Assembly (NCBI GenBank): GCA_013138675.1
Contig: WTCH01000253.1
Coordinates: 1 to 11,199 of the forward strand
Direction: 5' to 3'
DNA length: 11,199 nt
From: Woeseiaceae bacterium
GTDB lineage: Bacteria > Pseudomonadota > Gammaproteobacteria > Steroidobacterales > Woeseiaceae
Shown here: one piece after another, positions 1 to 5,771 of the stretch
Numbering within the stretch: position 1 is the first letter of the stretch
Layout: each line of letters opens with the position of its first letter
Position numbers and translations under genes: made by a program
Notes under the pieces: generated by a model
Seen by the model: only the letters and a program-made list of their open reading frames with translations
Database searches by the model: none
What the model was told of the DNA's origin: nothing

Positions 1-640
1 TGTCCGGCGCGATGTTCGGCGAGCTGACAAAAATCTGCTCCGGCGTCATGCTCGACGAACCATAGAACGCTGTATTGGCTTTGCGATCCATCGTCAGGCC
101 GGCACCTTCGAATGCGACGCCAGCAAACAGGCCGCGGCTGCGTGAGTATGAAACAACTTCAGCCTGGAAACGGATGTCCGTCGCGACAGATGTATGCCTT
201 CCGACCGGGCCGGCTGCAACCGAGGCATCCGCACCAAGAGTAAATTTGCCATCGGCGATGCTCTCGACACCCTTGCGTGTGCGAAAAACAAGGATGACGT
301 CGGTAGACTGCGCGCCGACCTGCCAGCCAATGCTGCCGCCGGTCATCGTTATGAACGCCGGGTTGCTCCACGAGTCGTCGTCCTGTCGCACAACCAGGAT
401 TCCGCGCCCGCGCCGCGCACCAATACCGAAGCCGATCTTGACCACGTTGGGAATGACCGCGACCGCATACGCCCTGGAAAGCAGCGCTGGTGGTATGGAT
501 TTTTCCGGAATACGCAGTAACTGATCGAGGACGTCAGCTGCATCGGCAACGCGACGTTCCTCTCGCGTCGCAGCGTCTGCTGGTAGCGCGATAAACATCA
601 CCATGAAAATGACAATGGCCCTACGGGACAGATCGCTCAT
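1..640 (-). CDS. SYLF-domain (YSC84/DUF500) exported protein, C-terminus beyond window
   Basis: The reverse strand is open from an ATG at 640 to the left edge, giving 213 codons with no stop, so the C-terminus lies outside the window. Residues 1-23 look like a signal peptide (positive MSDLSRR, hydrophobic stretch, ALPADA before the cut). The rest matches the SYLF lipid-binding domain. A conserved stretch around 51-81 includes AVAVIPNVVKIGFGIG and a GRGILV strand. GGSIGWQVGAQSTDVILVF follows at 101-119, then VAAGPVGR at 141-148 and YSRSRGLFAGVAFEGAGL at 165-182. SYLF proteins in eukaryotes bind phosphoinositides. The bacterial periplasmic members have no settled role, though lipid binding is likely. 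The gene follows the M48 protease by 60 bases on the same strand and may be co-transcribed with it. Only a weak AGG lies upstream of the ATG. The family call is firm; the function is not. Confidence 0.9.
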   Translation of the reverse strand, partial: MSDLSRRAIVIFMVMFIALPADAATREERRVADAADVLDQLLRIPEKSIPPALLSRAYAVAVIPNVVKIGFGIGARRGRGILVVRQDDDSWSNPAFITMTGGSIGWQVGAQSTDVILVFRTRKGVESIADGKFTLGADASVAAGPVGRHTSVATDIRFQAEVVSYSRSRGLFAGVAFEGAGLTMDRKANTAFYGSSSMTPEQIFVSSPNIAPD

Positions 641-700
641 GAGTACCTATGAAAGCCAGCTACAGTAAGAGTTCAATGATACGCCAATTCCGGCGGTCTC

Positions 701-2629
701 TCACGATGTGAGGATTGGTGGCAGCGGCACCGCAAGAGTGGCGCAGACTGCGCGCAACAGGTCGGCTTCGACGTTTGTCAGTTTGCCGTCTGCGGCAACA
801 GTGTTACTTATCGCTTTGACGATCATTTGCCGGCCCTCGCCATTCAAAGCAGAAAGCAAGTCGAGCTGCCTGTCTAGCACGGGCGCCGCAAATTCCCTCT
901 CGACATCGTATCTGGCGTCGTGTGCCCAGCTGCCGAATAACTGCAGCCCGGCCCTGAAAGCTTTTTCGCCATCGTTGTCAGTTTGATGGCCGTGATGCGC
1001 AATGATGCGTAGCAAGTCGATGGCAGCCTTACGGACCGGGGCGCGCTTGGCGCTGCGCTGCTTCTTGCGGCGCGACGGGTGCATAGCCCGCTGCAGGGAA
1101 CTGACCAATACCCGGTTAAAACAGTATTCATAAAGGTCAATTTCGCCGTCGACCTCGATCAGGCGTCTTGCCAGGTCGATCAAATATTCGAGTTCCGCAG
1201 CTTTTCGCTGTCGCAACGCAGGAAACGCGATTTCGAGTAGCGGCAAACGGTAACCGCCGCTGATCTTCTTGATCTCATCGTAGTACTGCTTCACGAGATT
1301 GGCGCGCTGCTCACCGAGTTGTTCGTATGCCAGTGATAACTGGCGCTCAAGAACGCGGCCGCTGCGATCGAAAATCAACGCAATCGCTAACAGGTACGCG
1401 TTATTCGGCGAATGTGCTGCCGCGTACAATAACTCTGGAATAGACTGTCGCAGCTTGCCCGCGAACTCGACCTGTTCCTGGCTCGGGTGGCCGACGTTAT
1501 CAACGACTCTGTCAGGCGAAACATCGGTTGCCACGCTGGCAGCGCCGCCGGCCGCCGCCGCAGCTACGCCGGCGTACTGTTCTGCTGCTTCCATTTGGTG
1601 TGCGGCACGCGTGGCTCTGTAATCGACGTCCGGGTAGTCCTCGGGCTTAAAGCTTGGATCGAGCGCCTGGATGCGTTGCGTCAGCGGCGGGTGGGTTGCG
1701 AATATGCTGCTGAGATTCGAACCTGTACCGAACAGCATATGGCTCACTTCCTCCGGCTCTGCCAATTGGAAACGCGAGCCCGCCTCGTAACCACCGATCT
1801 TTTTCAACGCGTTGGCGATGCCGGACGTCTGCCGTGTGAACTGGACGGCCGACGCGTCCGCCAGGTATTCGCGCTGCCGCGAGACGCTGGCTTTGATAAG
1901 GCGCGCAAAAAATGCACCTAGCCCGCCGACAACGAGTAGCCCTACTGCGACGACCATCCCGACCGCAACCAACTTGGCGCCATCCCGGCTGCGCACGTGG
2001 CGCATGCTAAACAGGATTCTGCGCCCGATAATCGTGAGTACGATGATGCCGAACAGGACACCCATAAGACGGATATTCAGGCGCATGTCGCCGTTCAGTA
2101 CATGACTGAACTCGTGGGCGATAACACCCTGGAGCTCATCTCTGTTCAGGAGTTCGAGTGCGCCCCGCGTGACAGCGACAGCTGCGTCCTCGGGCGCATA
2201 CCCGGCTGCAAACGCATTGATGCCCTGTTCGTTTTCAAGGACATAGATTTCAGGAACGGGTACGCCGGACGCCAGCGCCATTTCCTCGACGACATTTCTC
2301 AATCGTTGGTGCAATGGGTCCATGTTGTTTTCGCCGACGAGGGTCCCGCCGAGGTCCTGGGCAACGCGGCCACCACCGGATCGCAACTGCCGGGTTTTGA
2401 CGAGAGTGGCGCCGGCGATGACCAGTATCGCGAATAATCCGGCGCCCCCAAAAACCTTTTGATTATGGGCAATGTGGGTCGCGTAGTCTGAAGTGGTTTG
2501 GGTAAATGAAAACGCAAAGCCGATGACGAGCGATACGCTGACAACGATCGCCGCCGCCGCGAGCAGATAGAGAATGACAAGCCGCCGCGTTGAGCGGCGT
2601 GCCTGGTCTTGTGCGTCAAAGAAATTCAC
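701..2629 (-). CDS. M48 family membrane metalloprotease (HtpX/Ste24-like) with TerB-like C-terminal extension
   Basis: This is a zinc endopeptidase of the inner membrane, 642 residues. The GTG start gives MNFFDAQDQARRSTRR, a basic cytoplasmic tail typical of long M48 proteins paired with LemA. Membrane segments are seen at about 17-40, 61-79, 187-203 and 220-243. The zinc motif HEFSH is at 172-176 (ligands H172 and H176, catalytic E173), and the third ligand is probably E254 in REYLADASA. SIFATHPPLTQRI at 308-320 is the usual M48 block. Residues after about 380 are extra compared with HtpX (about 290 residues). They include two helix motifs, EVDGEIDLYEY (492-502) and AADGKLTNVEADLLRAVCATL (from 612), which resemble TerB-like repeats, plus a basic linker (RRKKQRSAKR). 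The family is linked to turnover of misfolded membrane proteins. The gene lies 34 bases after lemA, and its ribosome site is weak, which fits coupling to lemA. Confidence 0.93.
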   Translation of the reverse strand: MNFFDAQDQARRSTRRLVILYLLAAAAIVVSVSLVIGFAFSFTQTTSDYATHIAHNQKVFGGAGLFAILVIAGATLVKTRQLRSGGGRVAQDLGGTLVGENNMDPLHQRLRNVVEEMALASGVPVPEIYVLENEQGINAFAAGYAPEDAAVAVTRGALELLNRDELQGVIAHEFSHVLNGDMRLNIRLMGVLFGIIVLTIIGRRILFSMRHVRSRDGAKLVAVGMVVAVGLLVVGGLGAFFARLIKASVSRQREYLADASAVQFTRQTSGIANALKKIGGYEAGSRFQLAEPEEVSHMLFGTGSNLSSIFATHPPLTQRIQALDPSFKPEDYPDVDYRATRAAHQMEAAEQYAGVAAAAAGGAASVATDVSPDRVVDNVGHPSQEQVEFAGKLRQSIPELLYAAAHSPNNAYLLAIALIFDRSGRVLERQLSLAYEQLGEQRANLVKQYYDEIKKISGGYRLPLLEIAFPALRQRKAAELEYLIDLARRLIEVDGEIDLYEYCFNRVLVSSLQRAMHPSRRKKQRSAKRAPVRKAAIDLLRIIAHHGHQTDNDGEKAFRAGLQLFGSWAHDARYDVEREFAAPVLDRQLDLLSALNGEGRQMIVKAISNTVAADGKLTNVEADLLRAVCATLAVPLPPILTS

Positions 2630-2663
2630 TGCAGCACCGAGCGTCCGTCAAGAACGCCTGGGA

Positions 2664-3254
2664 TCAGGTGAATGAAACTTCAGGCGCGGAGCGCATCTCT
2701 TCGGATTCAATCTCCAGAAAGCTGGCCAGCGCGAAGCTGAAGAACCCGGCGATGACGTTGTTTGGGAAATTCTGTACCGAATTGTTGTACTGCAGGACCG
2801 TGTCGTTAAACGCCTGGCGTGAGAACGCGACCTTGTTCTCGGTGCTGGCGAGCTCTTCCTGGAACTGCATCATGTTTTGATTCGCCTTGAGATCAGGATA
2901 AGCTTCGGATAAGGCGAATAGCTTGCCGAGTGCGCTCGTCAAAGCGCCTTCAGACGCACCGAGCTCCTTCATGGCCAGTGCGTTGGCAGGATCGGCTTTG
3001 GCGGCATCGAGGCTGGACGATGCGGCATTGCGTGCGTTGATCACGGCTTCGAGCGTCTCGCGCTCATGTTTCATGTAGCCCTTGACGGCTTCGACGAGGT
3101 TCGGAATCAGGTCGTAGCGCCGGGTCAACTGTACGTCGATTTGGGAGAAAGCGTTCTTGACACGATTGCGCTCATTAACGAGGCGGTTGTATATGCCAAT
3201 GCCCCAGAACACAATTGCTGCAAGAACCGCCAGGAAAACCACGAATGAAGTCAC
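2664..3254 (-). CDS. lemA: LemA family membrane protein
   Basis: The product is 196 residues when started at the GTG at 3254. It has a short N-terminal tail, one membrane helix at about 4-22 (VVFLAVLAAIVFWGIGIYNR), then the LemA helical domain. The hallmark RRYDLIPNLVEAVKGY lies near 45-60, and LKANQNMMQFQEEL is followed by a STENKVAFSRQAFND stretch. The length is normal for LemA. An in-frame GTG at 3314 would add 20 residues but has no ribosome site, whereas AAGGAG sits 7 bases before the chosen start. LemA proteins are anchored in the membrane and are very often encoded beside M48 proteases, as here. The exact job is unknown, and they may recruit or regulate the protease. The start overlaps the divergent apbE start by 10 bases. 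Confidence 0.93.
   Translation of the reverse strand: MTSFVVFLAVLAAIVFWGIGIYNRLVNERNRVKNAFSQIDVQLTRRYDLIPNLVEAVKGYMKHERETLEAVINARNAASSSLDAAKADPANALAMKELGASEGALTSALGKLFALSEAYPDLKANQNMMQFQEELASTENKVAFSRQAFNDTVLQYNNSVQNFPNNVIAGFFSFALASFLEIESEEMRSAPEVSFT
3166..3195 (+). promoter_or_regulatory. Candidate apbE promoter inside lemA
   Basis: TTGCGC (3166-3171), an 18-base spacer and TATATG (3190-3195) lie about 50 bases before the apbE ATG at 3245. The boxes match the sigma-70 consensus only moderately. A perfect TTGACA at 3157-3162 has no -10 at a suitable distance. Any apbE promoter has to lie within lemA, because there is no intergenic space. Confidence 0.18.
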
Positions 3255-4273
3255 TGTCCCGCTCCTTGTCAAAAGTTCGAAGATCGAAGCATAACGCTCG
3301 TACACAGCTTTCACTAGTGGTGGTGGCGTTTATCGCGATTTCAATGCCGGCCCGAGGCGAGTGGGTTGGTGGCGCACGCCCGATGATGGGCACGGAAGTG
3401 AGCGTTCGTCTGTGGCACGACGATGCCACGACCGGTGAGGAAATCGTTGAGCAGATTTTTGCCGAGGTCGATCGAATTGACCGGTTGATGAGTACCTACA
3501 AGGACGACAGTCGCATCTCGGAAATCAATCGGCTTGCTGCAATGGAGCCCATCGTCGCGGGCGATGAGCTTTTTCAACTGATTCGCCGCTCGCTGGATAT
3601 TTCGGTCCTGACGCGAGGCGCATTTGATATCACCTACGACAGCGTTGGTCAGCACTACGATTTTCGCAACCGGCAAAGACCTGATGATGCGACAGTCGAA
3701 GCTGAACGCCAGTTGATCGACTTCCGATTTGTCGAGCTGGACCAGGCGGCCGGCACAGTCCGTTTTCGCGAAGAGGGTGTGCGCATCAATCTCGGTGGAA
3801 TTGCGAAAGGTTATGTCGTCGAGCGCGGCGTCAGCATTCTGCGTTCGCGCGGAGTGCAGAATGGCATCGTGACCGCCGGCGGTGACTCACGCTTGCTCGG
3901 CGACCGTCGTGGTCAACCGTGGATGGTCGGCATACGAGACCCGCGCGCTGACGGGCAGGTCGCCATCTCGGTGCCGCTGGAAGATGAGGCGATCTCGACG
4001 TCCGGGGATTACGAGCGTTATTTCGAAGAAGGTGACACTCGCTACCACCACATTATCCAGCCCAGCACAGGCGAGCCGGCCAGCGGTGTGCACAGCGCAA
4101 CGGTGTTCGGGCCCGATGCGGTCATCACCGACGCGCTGTCGACGTCCGTTTTCGTCATGGGCGTTGACCAGGGCCTGCGGCTGATCGCGACCTTGCCCGA
4201 TTACGAGAGCATCGTCATCGATGGGGACGGGCGCATTTTTTATTCGGATGGCCTGCAACAGCCGTCGCAGTAG
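3245..4273 (+). CDS. apbE: ApbE family FAD:protein FMN transferase
   Basis: This family attaches FMN from FAD to a threonine of exported target proteins in the periplasm, using Mg2+. From the ATG at 3245 the product is 342 residues, with AGGA 9 bases upstream; an ATG at 3215 would extend it deeper into lemA. Residues 1-38 form an export signal with a long basic front and the core LSLVVVAFIAI. There is no lipobox cysteine, unlike many ApbE lipoproteins. Family motifs in order are MMGTEVSVRLW (47-57), STYKDDSRISEIN (83-95), FDITYDSVG (127-135), NLGGIAKGY (182-190), TAGGD (210-214), STSGDYERYF (251-260), HHIIQPSTG (268-276) and DALST (296-300), the last probably holding metal ligands. The usual DLGG reads NLGG here. 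No clear FMN-acceptor motif was seen in the other proteins of the window. The family call is firm; the target is unknown. Confidence 0.93.
   Translation: MKSLSRSLSKVRRSKHNARTQLSLVVVAFIAISMPARGEWVGGARPMMGTEVSVRLWHDDATTGEEIVEQIFAEVDRIDRLMSTYKDDSRISEINRLAAMEPIVAGDELFQLIRRSLDISVLTRGAFDITYDSVGQHYDFRNRQRPDDATVEAERQLIDFRFVELDQAAGTVRFREEGVRINLGGIAKGYVVERGVSILRSRGVQNGIVTAGGDSRLLGDRRGQPWMVGIRDPRADGQVAISVPLEDEAISTSGDYERYFEEGDTRYHHIIQPSTGEPASGVHSATVFGPDAVITDALSTSVFVMGVDQGLRLIATLPDYESIVIDGDGRIFYSDGLQQPSQ
3262..3267 (-). promoter_or_regulatory. Shine-Dalgarno site that sets the lemA start
   Basis: On the minus strand this reads AAGGAG, followed by 7 bases and then GTG at 3254. It is the best ribosome site on this strand near the gene. 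It favours a 196-residue LemA over the 216-residue version starting at 3314. Confidence 0.75.
3288..3316 (-). promoter_or_regulatory. Candidate lemA promoter inside the apbE 5' end
   Basis: On the minus strand, TAGTGA (3316-3311) is followed by a 17-base spacer and TATGCT (3293-3288). This is a weak -35 (3 of 6) and a fair -10 (4 of 6). Transcription would start around 3281, leaving about 27 bases before the GTG. The position suits the shorter lemA start and rules out the longer one. It is prediction by eye only. Confidence 0.25.
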
Positions 4274-4306
4274 CATCGATGGCCACAAACAAACACCCTG
4301 CCTGTC

Positions 4307-4341
4307 GCTGAATAGAGACGGATATTCACTTTAAATTCAGC
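4307..4341. repeat. Inverted repeat with 7-base arms after apbE
   Basis: GCTGAAT (4307-4313) and ATTCAGC (4335-4341) are perfect complements separated by 21 bases. The pair starts 33 bases after the apbE stop. The stem is AT-rich with a long loop and has no T run, so it would be a poor terminator. It could be a protein-binding site or chance. Confidence 0.35.
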
Positions 4342-4364
4342 TAGATAGCTCTATCATAGATAAT
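4336..4364 (+). promoter_or_regulatory. Candidate promoter for the thioredoxin-TPR gene run
   Basis: TTCAGC (4336-4341, 3 of 6 to the -35 consensus), a 17-base spacer, then GATAAT (4359-4364, 5 of 6 to the -10 consensus). The surroundings are AT-rich compared with the rest of the window. If used, it would give an untranslated leader of about 300 bases before the ATG at 4679. TATGTT at 4545-4550 is another possible -10 but lacks a -35. Confidence 0.22.
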
Positions 4365-4568
4365 CCATCGGCGACAACATTGGCGTCCGTGCCGGCGGCC
4401 AGGGCGGGGCATTTGCGATGTCTCAAAATATCTGGAAAAAACAGCAATTTAACGTAATCTGTAACGATTGCGTGACATGGATGTCTATTGAGGCGCAGGA
4501 AGGACGTGGATTTCAGGGCAAACGGTGATTTTTGGCGCGGCGATTATGTTCAGACAAGACCGGCCATT

Positions 4569-4584
4569 TGTGACTTCAATCACG
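4569..4584. promoter_or_regulatory. CRP/Vfr-like binding site
   Basis: TGTGA (4569-4573), 6 bases, then TCACG (4580-4584). This matches the CRP consensus TGTGA-N6-TCACA in 9 of 10 half-site positions. It ends 94 bases before the thioredoxin ATG. Whether it acts as activator or repressor site depends on the unmapped transcription start. An isolated match of this quality can occur by chance. Confidence 0.4.
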
Positions 4585-4589
4585 GCCCC

Positions 4590-4603
4590 GGCAGGGCCCT
4601 GCC
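4590..4603. repeat. 14-base perfect palindrome
   Basis: GGCAGGGCCCTGCC is its own reverse complement. It lies 6 bases after the CRP-like site and 75 bases before the thioredoxin start. It could bind a dimeric regulator or fold into a short GC hairpin with a GGCC loop in the mRNA. No T run follows, so it is not a standard terminator. Confidence 0.5.
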
Positions 4604-4678
4604 TGTCACCATTCAACGTCTGGCTGTGCCGCCCCAGGACACGGATTGTGCCTGGCTGACACTACAAGGATTGAGATT

Positions 4679-5176
4679 ATGAAAATGAAGATTATTTTAT
4701 TGGGTCTCTTATTCAGCGCGTTTGCCGCGACCAGTCTCGCCTCGTCGGACCTGACAGGTCAGGCTGCGCCGGACTTCGCGTTGAAGAGCGCGTCAGGTGA
4801 AAACCTGCGGCTCTCGGAGTATCGCGGTGACGTTGTCATGGTGAATTTCTGGGCGACGTGGTGTGGTCCGTGCCGCCAGGAGATGCCGCTACTCGACGAG
4901 TTGTATTCGCGCTATGGACGCGTCGGATTCAGCCTGCTCGGCGTCAATATCGACGATAACTCATCGAAAGCCATGAACATGGTTTCCGAACTTGGCGTGA
5001 GCTTCCCGGTGCTGTTTGATTCGAGCAAGGAAGTCAGCAAGCTGTACGAAGTCGATGCAATGCCGGTCACTGTACTTATTGACCGTGAAGGCACCATTCG
5101 CTACGTGCACCATGGCTACAAACCGGGTTACGAAGAAAAATACCTCGACCAGATTCGGTCATTGCTGAGGGAGTAA
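4679..5176 (+). CDS. TlpA/ResA-type periplasmic thiol-disulfide oxidoreductase
   Basis: The product is 165 residues from the ATG at 4679, which has AAGGA 8 bases upstream. An in-frame ATG at 4646 has no such site and would bury the signal peptide. Residues 1-21 are a signal peptide (basic MKMK, LLGLLFSAFAATSLA), so the protein acts in the periplasm. The mature part is a thioredoxin fold. GQAAPDFAL opens the domain, VVMVNFWATWCGPC carries the redox pair C62 and C65, LLGVNIDD is the next strand, and MP at 128-129 is the cis-proline loop. It ends with GYKPGYEEKYLDQIRSLLRE, with no anchor. Such proteins reduce disulfides for cytochrome c maturation or other envelope clients. The client here is not known. 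Only 28 bases separate it from the next gene, so it is probably the first gene of the downstream run. Confidence 0.92.
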   Translation: MKMKIILLGLLFSAFAATSLASSDLTGQAAPDFALKSASGENLRLSEYRGDVVMVNFWATWCGPCRQEMPLLDELYSRYGRVGFSLLGVNIDDNSSKAMNMVSELGVSFPVLFDSSKEVSKLYEVDAMPVTVLIDREGTIRYVHHGYKPGYEEKYLDQIRSLLRE

Positions 5177-5204
5177 GCGCGACGCTTGGGTCCGCAGGAG
5201 AGTG

Positions 5205-5768
5205 ATGGTGACAAATCGACTATTGATCAGCCTTATCGTAAGCCTGTTGCTGGCATTCAGCGCGACATCGATCGCGCAGGAAACTGCAGCAGGAAATGCC
5301 GAGGCTGCATCTCGCGAGAAGTTTCGCAGTCTTGATGAGGATGTGCAGGACCTGAAGAAGGAAGTGCTCGATCTCAACAGGGACCTGTTCCTGCTTGAGG
5401 AAGAGCTGCTGTTTCCAGCCAACTCCCAGGTCGCGTTCTTTCTTTCGTTGGACGTTGGCGAGTATTTCAATCTCGACTCGGTCAACCTGAAGATCGATGG
5501 CAAGGAAGTTGCGAACTACCTGTATACCGAACGCGAAGCCGATGCGCTGGTTCGTGGCGGTGTACATCGCGTCCATATGGCAAACCTGAAAACGGGTGAT
5601 CACGAGCTGATCGCTGTTTTCACCGGTGGCGGGCCGAATACTCGCGACTACCGGCGTGGTGCAACGCTGACATTCGACAAGGGCATCGGTTCCAAATACA
5701 TCGAGCTTGAGATCACGGACCGAGTGAAGAAACAGCAGCCGGAGTTCGTCATCAAGGAATGGGAGTGA
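5205..5768 (+). CDS. Exported coiled-coil protein with beta-rich domain, unrecognised family
   Basis: The product is 187 residues. AGGAG at 5196-5200 lies 4 bases before the ATG at 5205 and 7 before a GTG at 5208, so the start is good to within one codon or so. Residues 1-24 are a signal peptide ending SATSIA. Residues about 36-70 form a charged heptad-like helix rich in Leu, Asp and Glu (SLDEDVQDLKKEVLDLNRDL), likely a coiled coil. Residues 74-170 alternate hydrophobic residues with turns such as LKIDGKEV, GDHELIAVFTGGGPNTRDY and RGATLTFDKG, which suggests a small beta-sandwich. The mature protein has no cysteine. I do not recognise the family. It sits between the thioredoxin and the TPR genes, and its stop is 3 bases before the next start, so it probably works with the TPR proteins in the periplasm. 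That role is inferred from context only. Confidence 0.85.
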   Translation: MVTNRLLISLIVSLLLAFSATSIAQETAAGNAEAASREKFRSLDEDVQDLKKEVLDLNRDLFLLEEELLFPANSQVAFFLSLDVGEYFNLDSVNLKIDGKEVANYLYTEREADALVRGGVHRVHMANLKTGDHELIAVFTGGGPNTRDYRRGATLTFDKGIGSKYIELEITDRVKKQQPEFVIKEWE

Positions 5769-5771
5769 TCC

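Larger units (their letters stand above)
4274..4678. other. 405-base intergenic region between apbE and the thioredoxin gene
   Basis: No convincing gene is present. The region holds a 7-base inverted repeat shortly after the apbE stop (4307-4341), an AT-rich stretch with a weak promoter candidate (4336-4364), an A6 run near 4435, TAACG repeated 12 bases apart (4450 and 4462), a CRP-like site (4569-4584) and a 14-base palindrome (4590-4603). It is the only long non-coding stretch in the window and is the natural place for the promoter of the downstream six-gene run. No classical terminator (GC stem plus T run) was found. Confidence 0.7.

Noticed and set aside
75..524. 149-codon plus-strand open frame at the left edge
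   Set aside because: It lies opposite the SYLF gene, whose minus-strand translation shows clear family motifs; the plus-strand product has no recognisable features.
700..712. Small hairpin CTCAC-GAT-GTGAG at the M48 stop codon
   Set aside because: The stem is only 5 base pairs, it has no T run, and it includes coding bases, so it is too weak to call a terminator.
2664..3314. Longer LemA version starting at the GTG at 3314
   Set aside because: It has no ribosome site and adds 20 residues before the membrane helix that LemA proteins normally lack; the GTG at 3254 has AAGGAG at ideal spacing.
4515..4610. Possible cyclic-di-GMP (GEMM) riboswitch suggested by CAGGGCAAAC near 4515
   Set aside because: The second conserved half of the GEMM core (the receptor and the GGTAGG-type segment) is absent, and no matching paired stems were found.
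4488..4682. 64-codon TTG-started open frame before the thioredoxin gene
   Set aside because: There is no ribosome site, the start is rare, there is no recognisable domain, and it runs through the CRP-like site, the palindrome and the thioredoxin ribosome site.
5647..5690. RRGATLT in the coiled-coil/beta protein as a target for ApbE flavinylation
   Set aside because: The known FMN-acceptor signature needs an acidic or small residue pattern (D..[ST]GA[TS]); Arg before GAT does not fit, and the segment looks like a beta strand.
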